Below, piece after piece: positions 1 to 10,398 of a DNA stretch of 64,000 nt. A program made the position numbers and the translations under genes. How positions within the stretch are numbered: position 1 is the stretch's first letter; each line of letters begins with the position of its first letter. A model generated the notes under the pieces. That model saw only the letters and a list, made by a program, of their open reading frames with translations. It had not been told where the DNA came from and made no database searches. Origin of the DNA: Haematobia irritans (taxonomy: Eukaryota > Arthropoda > Insecta > Diptera > Muscidae); NCBI RefSeq assembly GCF_050003625.1, contig NC_134398.1, positions 72,159,635 through 72,223,634 on the forward strand. The letters are read 5' to 3'.

Positions 1-546
1 CGAAATGATTTCATTAGAAAAATATTTCAGAAAGCGGAAATTTGAAAAATATTTTCCGGGTGAATTTTCACAAATGAGGCCACTGTGCCAAAACTCTTCG
101 GTGTTCCAAAACGAAACTACCGCCATTGGATAGGTCTTAGTGCGTACTATTCAAATTGGAAATAATTTCACTAGAAAAGTATTTCAGAAAGCGGAAAATT
201 GAAAAATATTTTCAGAGTTAATTTACATCAACGAGGCCACTGTGCGAAAACCCTTCGGGGTTCCAAAACGAAACTACCACCATTGGATAGGTCTTAGTAC
301 TATCCAAATTCGAAATAATTTCATTAGAAAAGTATTTCAGAAAGCGGAAATATGAAATTTATTTTCCGGGTGAATTTTCACAAATGAGGCCACTGTGCCG
401 AAACCCTTCGGGGTTCCAAAACGAAACTACCACCATTTGATAGGTCTTAGTGCGTACTATTCAAATTCGAAATAATTTCATTAGAAAAGTATTTCAGAAA
501 GTGGAAATTTGAAAAATATTTTCCGGGTGAATTTTCACAAATGAGG
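1..546. repeat. Tandem array, ~155-bp unit, 3.5 copies
   Basis: Units start near 1, 158, 311 and 468 (periods 157, 153 and 157). Each opens with a cgaaataatttcattag-like stretch and contains a conserved 'ccactgtgcc...cttcgg' segment. The array is cut by the window edge on the left and stops inside the fourth unit where another repeat begins. No open frame runs through it. It looks like the end of a satellite-type array or the internal repeats of a larger element. Confidence 0.85.
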
Positions 547-1425
547 ACTACTTATTAATAAAAAGGAACTAAACTTTGTTTTTATACATTTTACTGTTTA
601 ATTTTTCACTTTTTCCTCCTTTTTTCATTTTACTGTCCTAACTCTAAAAAGAGTATAGTGCCCTTTCGTTATTTTTATGAAGATCCCTTTGTAATTTTTG
701 TATATTTTCCAACGTTTTTTTTTTTTTTTTAATTTCCTTTGCCTGAATATTTTGATTTACTCCTCGTACGTTCCGATTTCCTTTAACGATCCCAAGAAAA
801 ACATTGTGCCCATAATGCCAAAATGATAAACAAAACACATGTCCACACAGGCATAAAATGCTGTTCTCAAGGCGAAAACACATGCTGTTTTTTTCAAATG
901 TCTATTCTCTTGGTTCCGAATGTCTATTCTCTTTACTCCGAATACTCATTCTAATATTAATTAATAATATTTATTTAATATTTAATTAAATAATATTTAG
1001 ACTTAAGCATATCAAATTTTGGGCCTTATCATAAAACAGTTTTCCGAAACAACATACTAGCGGTTTCACAAAAATGGCTCTCTTTTCATTCTCTCGTTGT
1101 GTTATGTTGATATCTTTCGTCAACCCTCCCGGTATCCATCTCTATTTCTTTATATTCTCTCTACGTCTCTCTCTGAATAAAATATCACAACATATATATG
1201 TTTACTCGAAATTTGTAATTTTATATATGTTTACATTCACACATATTATTTTTATGAAACATTCATGCCCCAAACATAATATATTCTAACATATGTGTCC
1301 CACACATTTAATGTTAGTTTAGGAACATTACACGTTTGCACTTAAATATATTGTGTTTAAAAATTGTGCCCGAAACACATTTTGTTTATATCGGAACATA
1401 TGAAAAACATATGTTTCCAACAGTG
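547..1425 (+). repeat. Dispersed repeat R1, copy 1
   Basis: This block recurs inverted at 13167-13975, inverted and internally deleted at 48597-48985, and split at about 61540-62960. One end is CACTGTTAGAAAA-like (here its complement, ending cagtg at 1425, followed by TA). Short open frames inside are not protein-like. Its left part is cut by the tandem array. No clear inverted partner of the CACTG end was found, so the class is uncertain. Confidence 0.75.
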
Positions 1426-1894
1426 TACTCTCTGTGCAAAATTTCAAGAAAATCGGTGGTAAATTTTGGCCTCTGTTGCCATATGAGTCGAAATCGGACG
1501 AAGATATATATAGGAGCTATATCTAAATCTGGCCGATATTTTGCAAGTTCTTCGAGACTCATAAAATATTCGGATGTACAGAATTTGAAGAACATCGGTT
1601 GATAAACACGCCAATTATGACCAGATCGGGGATAAATATATATGACAGCGATATCTAAATCTGAACCGATTTTTTCCAAAATTAATAGCGATTGTCTTTG
1701 TTCCAAAAAAAGGACGATAAACTGCGACCTGTACTTTGCGCACAAATATACATGAACAGACAGACGGACATCGCTAAATCGACTCAGAATTTAATTCTAA
1801 GACGATCGGTATACTAAACGATGGGTCTCAGACTTTTCCACAAATGCACAAACTTATTATACCCTGTACCACAGTAGTGGTGAAGGGTATAAAA
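1426..1894 (+). repeat. Right-end fragment of a 'gggtataaaaa' dispersed repeat
   Basis: It contains 'gctatatctaaatctg' repeats, a run of cagacagacggacat, and the family's right end (ttattataccctgtaccac...gggtataaaaa). The same kind of right end is seen at 10398, 15776, 22659 and 43166. R1 copy 1 abuts its left side. Confidence 0.7.
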
Positions 1895-2385
1895 ACGTTA
1901 CTACACATATTCCGACGATAGAATTAAATTTTCGTAAACTGAAAAAGGTTAACTTATCTAAGTGTTTATAAAAAAATTTTAACTATTTTTTTTTTTGCAA
2001 AATAAATGGAGGCGTTTTAATATACACAGGTCATATTTATTTTATTATCCTATTAATGTCCGATCTTAGATGAATGCATTTGCATTTGTAATAACATGGT
2101 TGTGACCATCATATTCGAGGAGCAAAATAGGATTTGAGCTTTTTTGTGGCGACCATGTGGTAAAAAATGTCGTGGTTGTCATTTAAGAATTTATGATATT
2201 GATTAAAAGAATTTATTTTTATAAAAGAACATGGTTACCATGGAAAAATGTTATGACCTTTACAAAAGGTACACAGAAAAATAAGTAAACTTTTGAAATT
2301 TACACAAAACGTTGTTAACACCAAGAAATGCCCTGGTGTACTTTTTAACTACAACTCACGAAATTACACCCTCTCAAAGGAGAAA
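1895..2385. other. Intergenic stretch with a CACAG-ended fragment
   Basis: 1895-2270 is unclassified AT-rich DNA. 2272-2385 begins CACAGAAAAATAAG after a TA and matches, inverted, the sequence ending at 38640. It is a fragment of a CACAG-ended element. No gene seen. Confidence 0.55.
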
Positions 2386-2830
2386 CAAGTATATACGGCT
2401 GTAAGTTCGGACAGACCGAATCCTATGTATTCTCCACCATGGATTACGTAGAAAGTTTCACAAAAGAGTGTCACCTACAATCGAATTAATAGGGCTGTGC
2501 TAACAGTTACCGATAGCAAGGTATATTAAACCTTCTTAACACTGTCTTCTAAATTATATTCTAGTCCATATGGGGTCTAAGTTAGATAAAAAAGGGAGAA
2601 TAAACACCTATGTATGTTATGTCTCTTTAGTTTTTGATGACTTTATATAGAAAAGTATATAAATAATTATGAATGGCAATGGCTATTAGAGAGCCAAATT
2701 CCAAATACGAGGGATGAACTTTTCTCCTCCAACAGGTTGCGTTGGAAATTTGAAGGTCCGTTTATATGGGGGCTATATATAATTATGGACCGTTATGGAC
2801 CAATTTGTGCACGGTTATTACAGTGGCATA
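2386..2830 (+). repeat. Left-end fragment of the 153-bp-array repeat family
   Basis: It starts with the family's left end (aacaagtatatacggc, then a 'gttcggacagaccgaatc' motif and 'ccaccatggatt'). It then degenerates, with one 'tatatgggggctatatataattatggacc' block near 2763-2800. No right end follows. Confidence 0.75.
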
Positions 2831-3085
2831 CATTACATGTGGCATACATTTAGACATTTGAATAAATTAGAAATCACCTAAAGCTATGGTTATAAGGCAC
2901 TACCTGAACAACTAAAAATATATATTCTGTTGATCTCTTACATAAGCTATAAATCATATTTTGTAATACAAACATTTTTTTACAATGGTTAAGACAGTCT
3001 CTTTGGGTATAGTTTTCGGAAGCATACTATTAGTATAGAGGGATTTTTTGAACATTAAAGAACTGTTTGGAAATGAAAGAAACTT

Positions 3086-4873
3086 CCCAATAAACACAAA
3101 CGTTTGAAAAATGCTAAATTTCAACAATTTTTCAAACATTTTTTCAAAGGATTAGGGTAATATTCAAGTTGAGAAATTGTTGAGAAAATCGCGTTCTCAA
3201 CAAAAAACAGACATTACCCTCAACAGTGAAATTCAACACATTAGCAATAATATCTCAAGTGTTATCCTCAAATTGAAATGCAACGCTACTCAATAATTTG
3301 TCAAACAATTTTCGATGCGAGTCAAATTCAAAATTAACATCGTTGCAAATACTTTTCAACCTAAATTTGTATGAATGATATCCCCACTTCAAATTGAAAG
3401 TCAAAGCCAAAATTCTATGAATTTTGTATAATTTATTCATTTTCATCAAAATAAAATATATAATAATACACTACACTACATAATACACTACAATACCAAT
3501 TGATAAATAATAATCTTATTAAACATATCAACAAATAAGAACAAAAAAACAAACAACAAAACTTTAAATCAAAGACAATAAACTTGAGGAAGATAGGAAA
3601 TTGGCTTGCGTCATACCAAATGTTGCATTTACCATGTTAGTTCCATACATGTTTGTAATTTTTTTATTTATTTTTGGTTTTAATTTTTTAAATGAAAAAC
3701 TTAATTTTCTTAATGAAACAATGTTAAATTTTAGGCTACAACAAAAAAATTACATTTTCCCCTTTATGGAAATTTATTTCGTGCACTTAATTTATTTTTA
3801 TTTGCATTTTAATGCTATGTCAATACTTGTCGTATACGCGTTTGGTTCGAGTATGAAACTAACACGGTAAATGGTTTGATCTCCTCAGTAGCCAATTTCC
3901 TATCTTCCTAGAGTTTATTGTCTTTGCTTTAAATATCTTAAACATTATTAGTAAACACTTTAGCATTGATAATTCGCTTTCCTTCCTTTTGGTGTCATAA
4001 AACAGCATTAAAATTTATTAACATGCGGGCAATTTGAAATTAGGAATGTACTGGACCGCGTGTTAGAATTGATTTCCAGCAGAAGGAATTCACAAAATAT
4101 CCATTTTTAACTGATAATATCATATGAATTAAACTGACGATGTGATGCACATTTTCATCCAGAAGTTGTTGATTTCAATAATTTCTTGTTTTTAACAATT
4201 TTAATTGGTTGCACTTGTAATGTTTCTGGAAACTTTTTCTTGTCGATAAGCCACTCATTTTTCATTGGCCAGCTTCTTAATGTTTGCAAGAATGTAGCAT
4301 CCAAAGATTTTAGTTTTCTGCAAAGAGATTTAGATTTAGTGACTTCTCTAAAGTGTTGATTTAATTTTTCATATTGACGTACCAATTATTATAAACTATT
4401 TGAAGCAGTTTCAGTTAATTGTCCACCATTTTTTCATCGGTCAGCTTTTTAATGTTTTCAAGAACGTAGAATCCATAATTTTAGTTTTCTGCAAATAGAT
4501 ATACATTTAGTGACTTCCTTAAAGTTTTATTTCATTTTTTATTTTCACTTACCTATTTTATAAACTATTTGGTTATTTGTCTAAAATTTTCCATTTTTTT
4601 TTATTTCTTGCAATTGACCACGAACTTCGTTGCACAAATAAGTATTGAAACCCACATGGTTTTTTCGTTGCATTTTAAGGTAGTGTTTTGTCAAAGTTTT
4701 CTCATATTATCTTCAACACCTTTTCAAAGATTTCGTCAACATTTTGGCAAATTGGAAGTAATTCGCAAATTGGAAGTAATTTCAGGTCAAGTTGAATTTA
4801 TGTTGAAAATTATATTTACCCTCAAACTGAAAAGTTGTTGCATTTGAAAAACGCTCATCCTGTGTTTATTGGG
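3086..4873. mobile_element. Palindromic (foldback-like) element
   Basis: It begins CCCAATAAACACA and ends with the complement, tgtgtttattggg. The inverted similarity continues inward (cgtttgaaaaatgctaa against the reverse of 4800-4860) and is strongest near the centre, where 3549-3603 pairs with 3891-3945. A shorter direct duplication lies at 4255-4360 and 4430-4540. No transposase frame is present, so it is non-autonomous. I saw no clear target duplication. Confidence 0.6.
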
Positions 4874-6335
4874 TTATTGCGATTTTATCATGGTAAAACG
4901 TGGTCACTATATGCACATATTCGGTCAATATTCCCAAAAGGGAAACACTATCGCTTATAGGTAATATAGTGATCAATAATGAAATATTGTAAAAAAATCC
5001 CGGTAATTCCCGTACTTAATTCCCGGGAAAGCGGGAACGAAAAAAAGCAAATTCCCGGAAATTTCCGGGAAAAAAACCCCGTAGCCGTACTATTGATTAT
5101 AATAAAGATTTCATTCATTTTTCTACATTTTATGTGTATTTTGAAAAGTTTTCCTATAAAAATCACTCTTTATATGCATATCAAATTTTTATTGTTGAAC
5201 CCACCCCCACCACCTATACTTCATCGTTCCACCGATCTGTTTGTTTGATATATCCTTAACACCTGGTTTTATTGTAACCTCTGCTTCTTTTTATTATATA
5301 CTCTTTATCACAGATATTATGAGTGACAACTCATGTTTGGACATCATAAATCATGTATACTTATTAAGTTTAGATGGACCGCAATTTCCTGGAGTATTTA
5401 CAATCTTCAGAAAATTTCTATTGGTTACTTGGCCTCTTCACGTAGTATGAGATTACAGGTTACTATAGCCAAACGTGCACGTGCTTTTTTGAGTCCAATA
5501 TTTCTGAAGGCAATGTAGGTAACCTACCATTATGTAAGTGCGTAACATGGTATTATGTGGATAAAGACGTAAAAAAATTATAGGCATGGCAACAGCTGTA
5601 CGACGCCTCCACACACATTTATCTACAATTTTCGAGTTTACTTCAATATAGGGGCTATATTCCAACATTTTGCCCAAGATAGCACCGCTATACTTAGTGC
5701 AACTTTGAAAGGAAGTTTAATTCCTAAACATATGGTTTACCTTTAATTTAAGAATCTGGTTTATCAAGTAACTTCTACAATTTGTCGATGCAGACTGAGC
5801 TTTCAAATAGAGGCCGACTATATCTATAATTCGACTCATGACCTGGAAGGAAACACAATATTAATAAAATAATATTAGAGACATTTAAATCTGAAGCTAT
5901 TTTTAAGCAAATGTGCTTTCATGATTTATCGGGCGATAGATATATGTAGGTTAAAGTGGCAGCCCGATTAAGTTTTAGGTTCACTTAGACTATTCAGTCC
6001 ATTATGATATGTATATGTAAATCTGAGTAAAATTGTAAAATGTTTTTTTTTTCCACTTAGTAGTGCCGATTTGAGGAAGATCTGAATAGATTTCACCAAA
6101 ATAGGTGACAAATTACACTAATTAACAAAATAAAATTGTTTTCATGTACATTTGCTGAGATGTGACTTTCCTTATGTATTTTGATCTGCTGAATTCGAAA
6201 ATAATTTAAAAAAAAACATTTATGGAACTATTTTTAAGATATCCCGTTATTTTTAGTTTTTCGCTCTTAAAAAAAAATTATATCTCGAGTTAGAAATGTC
6301 CGATTATATCGTTGTTGGAATTTAAACGAAAGGTA
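4874..6335. other. Unclassified intergenic DNA
   Basis: No gene recognised. 4999-5080 is rich in cccgggaa/ttcccgg motifs, which also occur at 51300-51350. Other open frames here are short and biased toward AT-derived residues. Confidence 0.5.
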
Positions 6336-6339
6336 TTGG

Positions 6340-6590
6340 GATGGCGAATAATCGTGTATAATTGGAAATTTAGCAAACGTATGCATGGCGTCGTGGATTC
6401 AACCCCTGTTTCGACCGAACACAAAAAGTTTTTTAAACGTGGGTTATAAAAAGTAGGTCCCTAGTCATTGAGCTAAACATATAATCGGGCAGCACTCAGT
6501 GATAAGAAAGAAATTCACCGCTGTAGTATCACAATGGACTATATAGTTTAAGTGAGCCTCAAATATCGAACTTCCACTATACCTAACCTA
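6340..6590 (+). repeat. SINE fragment
   Basis: It shares the body of the SINE at 6606-6960 (cgggcagcactcagtgataag, then a cctaacctaac tail). Its head is the subfamily variant 'gtcgtggattcaacccctg' also found at 37255-37510, and it lacks the middle segment of the longer form. Confidence 0.8.
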
Positions 6591-6605
6591 ACTATCACAA
6601 AATTT

Positions 6606-6960
6606 GGAGCCACCGTGGTGCAATGGTTAGCATGCCCGTCTTGCATACACAAGGTCGTGGGTTCGATTCCTGCTTCGACCGAACACCAAAAAGTTTTTCA
6701 GCGGTGGATTATCCCACCTCAGTAATGCTGGTGACATTTCTGAGGGTTTCAAAGCTTCTCTAAGTGGTTTAAGTGCAATTTGGAACGCCGTTCGGACTCG
6801 GCTATAAAAAGGAGGTCCCTTGTCATTGAGCTTAACATGGAATCGGGCAGCACTCAGTGATAAGAGAGAAGTTCACCAATGTGGTATCACAATGGACTGA
6901 ATAGTCTAAGTGAGCCTGATACATCGGGCTGCCATCTAACCTAACCTAACGTAACCTAAC
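6606..6960 (+). mobile_element. tRNA-derived SINE, full length
   Basis: The head has an A-box-like 'tggtgcaatggttagcatg' and a B-box 'gggttcgattcc' with tRNA-like spacing, matching an internal RNA polymerase III promoter. A non-tRNA body and a cctaa-repeat tail follow. Near-direct repeats (tatcacaaaatttg at ~6592 and tatcacaaacatttg at ~6961) flank it and read as a target duplication. Partial copies lie at 6340, 34438 and 37255; related heads are inverted at 15893 and 18250. Confidence 0.85.
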
Positions 6961-6984
6961 TATCACAAACATTTGAATTGACGT

Positions 6985-7075
6985 ATTCGTGGTGATCAAG
7001 GGCGTTCGTGGCTGAATGTGCTAAGGCGTTCTGTTTTGGACCAACAGGTTCAACCCCCAGGCGGACCGAAAAAAA
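6985..7075 (+). repeat. tRNA-like SINE head of a second type
   Basis: The sequence 'gtggctgaatgtgctaaggc' followed by 'caggttcaaccccc' has A-box and B-box spacing but differs from the neighbouring SINE. It runs into A-rich DNA. It is too divergent to be a working tRNA gene. Confidence 0.55.
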
Positions 7076-7189
7076 TTTTCAAATTGTAAATATTACATAA
7101 ATAAAAAAGTTTAATAAAAAATATTGATAAAAAAACGAAATTGGTTAAAAAATAGTTTGTTTTAGTTTTTTTTTTTTTAATTTATTCAT

Positions 7190-7364
7190 TCAAAGGAACT
7201 TCCAAGGCACAACTTCTAAAGCCGTGTAAAGGATTCAACAACGGAGTAATTACGTCCTATAACAAGCCCATGTAAAATGCATTGGAAATGATCCAAATTT
7301 GCTTTACTTCTGGATCACAAATTGGGAATCTAAACTACTTTCTTGGAAGCTCTTTTTTGCTGGG
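7190..7364. repeat. Fragment of MITE family R2 (CCCAGCAAAAAA ends)
   Basis: It ends with cttttttgctggg and shares 'ggaacttccaaggcacaact' and 'cctataacaagcccatg' with the copies at 39225, 40826 and 44177. The left end is degraded. Confidence 0.6.
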
Positions 7365-7567
7365 ATTAGAAAAGATGTCATTTTAGCGACACTAATTTTA
7401 GCTCTCCATAAAAAATACACGAAAATAAGTCTTTTCCTACCGCCTATCGCAACTTTGTCATTTTATGTAGATAATATTACAATTGTTGTATATTTTTCCT
7501 TAATAAATATATATAAGCGCCGCCGTTAATTGGCAAGAACCGGTCGGCGTCATGTGTGTCTTAGTTA

Positions 7568-7817
7568 CACCCAGAGAAGGAATATGATCACCTCAAACAT
7601 GTTTTAAGAGCAAAATGTTATTTTTGGGTGGTGACCATGTAACATGGTTTTCGCAACCATGTTATTTTCTCGAAAATCATGTACCTCATTTCGGCAAGCA
7701 GGTTATATTTGACGAGAAAATAACATTTTAGTGACAAACATGTTACATGGTCACCATATAAAAATAACATTTTGCTCTTGAAATATGTTTGAGGTGATCA
7801 TATTCCTTCTCTGCGTG
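7568..7817. mobile_element. 250-bp MITE with TA target duplication, copy 1
   Basis: Terminal inverted repeats of about 50 bp (CACCCAGAGAAGGAATATGA and its near-complement at the right end) flank a core of paired acatggt/accatgt motifs. It is bounded by TA at 7566-7567 and 7818-7819. A second copy lies at 24421-24662. The size, long inverted repeats and TA target fit a Tc1/mariner-type MITE. It has no coding capacity. Confidence 0.9.
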
Positions 7818-7819
7818 TA

Positions 7820-8817
7820 GGTTTAACGAAATCGACCGTGATTTTGGAATAGTTTTTTTATTTCAAAAATATTTTTTTAACAAAATTGCTTTTTTGGTGA
7901 TAACAGTTTGTAGTTTTCGAAGAAATTAAAAAAAACTGTAACATTAGAACAAAGTTTACGATACCCGTGTTCCAAACGCAATCAAATGAAATATTCCCAT
8001 TAATAAAAACCTGTGTGATCTGCGCAAAGGTTGAATGACAAATGCTAATTAAATAATTATTGGTTTTAATAATCTATAGAAAAAATCTAATCTAATTATT
8101 TCACATTATAGTAGATATTTATTTTCTATTGAAGGTATTCACAATAAGTTGCTATTGTGACTCACAAATCAAAAACAATTCCAGGTCGCTTTTGGCGCGA
8201 TCAGTTGTACCATATAGACCTGCAGTGGGTATTCAAAAGTTATAATCAATACTAAATAAATACATGCAATTAGTGACTTAGGCTACTTTGTAAATGACAT
8301 GATTTCGTCGATTTCATTCCATATGTTGCCCTAGTAATTATACGGCATGCATGAAACATGAACAGAGTCAGAACTTTCGATTTCAGGTAGTAACTTAAAT
8401 CCATAGAACAATATAAAATTCTATTGTGCTTTTTGTTCATTTTGTTTTATGAAACAAAACTACAACGGAAGTATGGTCTTCAAATGAAAACAAAAACGCA
8501 ACACATAATCTCGTTAGACTTCAAGTTCGATGTCCCATAGTTGTTTCCCTGGAAGTTGGTTGTTATCAATGGACTTTTAGTTAAAATACAAAGTTTTTTT
8601 CTTTCTATAAAATCCCAAATACACACATGACATATGAAAAAAATGAAACATACAAGTCATGGGTTTTATAAGTCATATAATATAAAAAGGGGAGGGAGGT
8701 GGTGGATTACTCTATAGCACATGCAAATTAATTTATCATTTATATCATAATTACAACTAAGAACAACAACAATATAATAATATAATTACGAATAAATGAT
8801 TTTGAAAAAAAAAAAAC
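7820..8817. other. Unclassified intergenic DNA
   Basis: AT-rich sequence with no recognisable gene, inverted repeat or family match seen by eye. Confidence 0.5.
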
Positions 8818-10398
8818 AAAAACAAGTATATACATCCGAAAGTTCTACTGGGTCGAATCTTAAGTACCCACCACCATAGATTGCATACACGATTACAAAG
8901 GGTTATATGAAAATTTTTCAAAAAAACACCCGTCAACTTTAGATAAAAGCATGAAATATTTAGTTGAATCGACAGTACCGTCCATATAATTAAAGGTTTG
9001 AAGATGCAATTGTTGACCGCGACTACACCTCAAAGGGTCGATACGCTTAGTAAAATTTTGGTATACTCTTTACGGCCGTTATCTCTCGAATAAATGCTTT
9101 AATGTTTTGTAACATAGCCCCACAAAAATAGTCTAAAAGAGTTAAATCGCACGATCTGGGCGGCAATTGAGCTGTCCCGAACGTGAAATAAAATGTTCAC
9201 CGGACTCGCCTCTTAATAACTCCATTGTTACGCGTGCTGTGTGACATGCGTCAAGCAAGTCAAGAACTTGCATTTAAGGTTACAAAGCTGAATATCATCT
9301 CACGGTTGCGCTCACCATTCATATTTGCGTTACGTTTCGCATCATCTTTTAAGAATTACGGTCCAATAATGCCACCAGCCCATTTGGAGCTTTTGCAATG
9401 TTTCTGGCTGATCTCCACTCCAAAATCGGCAGTTCTGCTTATTTACGTACCGATTGAGACAAATATAACATTTTCATAACAATCTTCAATAATTTGCACG
9501 CGTTGTTCGTTAGCAATACGATTGATGATTAAACTATATACCAAACTGAAGATTTTTGACAGTGAAACAAAACATGAAACATGCATCTGCTGTTTAAACC
9601 GGTGTTGCTAAACAGATAATGGCTAAAAAATCACCCTTTTCTAATTATCTAATTATCGAACGATTTTTACGATGATTTCCGTTTTCTTAGTAGTTCATAC
9701 GGACACCGTATATCGAAGCAGAAGAGACGACAACAATGCAACAGGTATGTTTAGAAGATCGGTCTATAAGGGGACTATATCTATTCATGGACCGATATAG
9801 ATCAAGTTTTGGGTTACTTTAGGGTAAATAATAACATCATCTTCCAAATTTTAGTCGTATTGGAAAAAAAATAAGCCAAGTCATAACTGCGGATCGATCT
9901 ATATGGGATCGGTTATGTCAAATTATAAACCGATAAAGGCCGATTTTTGTGTTGTTACTTAAGGGTGAATATTTATATCAAGTTTAGACGTATCGGGTGA
10001 AAAATAAGCCTTTAAGGTGTTAAAGATGTTAAAAAGTCAAAGTGTGATTTCATCAGACGGGCGTACGGATTTACAGGGCTACATCGACTCAGAATTGCAT
10101 CACGACCACCAATATACAGTGAACCCTCAGAAAGGCTGACATCCACGGTTGCCTATATTTTGTCCACATTTGGAAGGAGTCCAGTGTTGAGAGGTTAATA
10201 TTAATTTGTTCATATAGCAAACGTCCCAGATAACTGTCCACATTTGGGAGGTATCCGGTTTTCAGACTGTCCAAGTTTGAGAGGTTTCACTGTAACATAC
10301 ATGCATTATGGAGTCTCACACAAATATTTCTTTGCGTTACGAACAGAATGACGAAGTTAGAATACCGCCATCCTTTGGTGGTGGGTTTAAAAATACAT
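8818..10398 (+). repeat. 153-bp-array repeat family member, interrupted by a mariner remnant
   Basis: The left end (acaagtatatac... 'acccaccaccatagattg') and right end (gttacgaacagaatgacg, then ggtggtgggtttaaaaa at 10398) are both present. The interior has single, decayed 'ctatatgggatcggtta' units rather than a clean array. A mariner transposase remnant occupies about 8998-9545. Confidence 0.7.
8998..9545 (-). pseudogene. Decayed mariner-type transposase
   Basis: Reading the minus strand gives broken stretches that match the transposase at 32508-33221 in order: an AGGIIGP block, an NGERNRE block, a GEHFISRSG block, and a DYFLWG-like stretch now containing stops. Several stops and frameshifts break it and no inverted termini were found. 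It belongs to the same family as the mariner at 32401-33334 but is much older or more damaged. Confidence 0.8.

Noticed and set aside
1..546. CRISPR-like array
   Set aside because: The ~155-bp units repeat along their whole length without spacers, and this is animal DNA.
4155..4385. Small basic protein on the minus strand
   Set aside because: It lies inside the palindromic element over a direct duplication and has no recognisable motif.
6930..6960. CCTAA repeats resembling the insect TTAGG telomere motif
   Set aside because: They are the 3' tail of a SINE, occur at each fuller SINE copy, are only a few units long, and higher flies do not use TTAGG telomeres.
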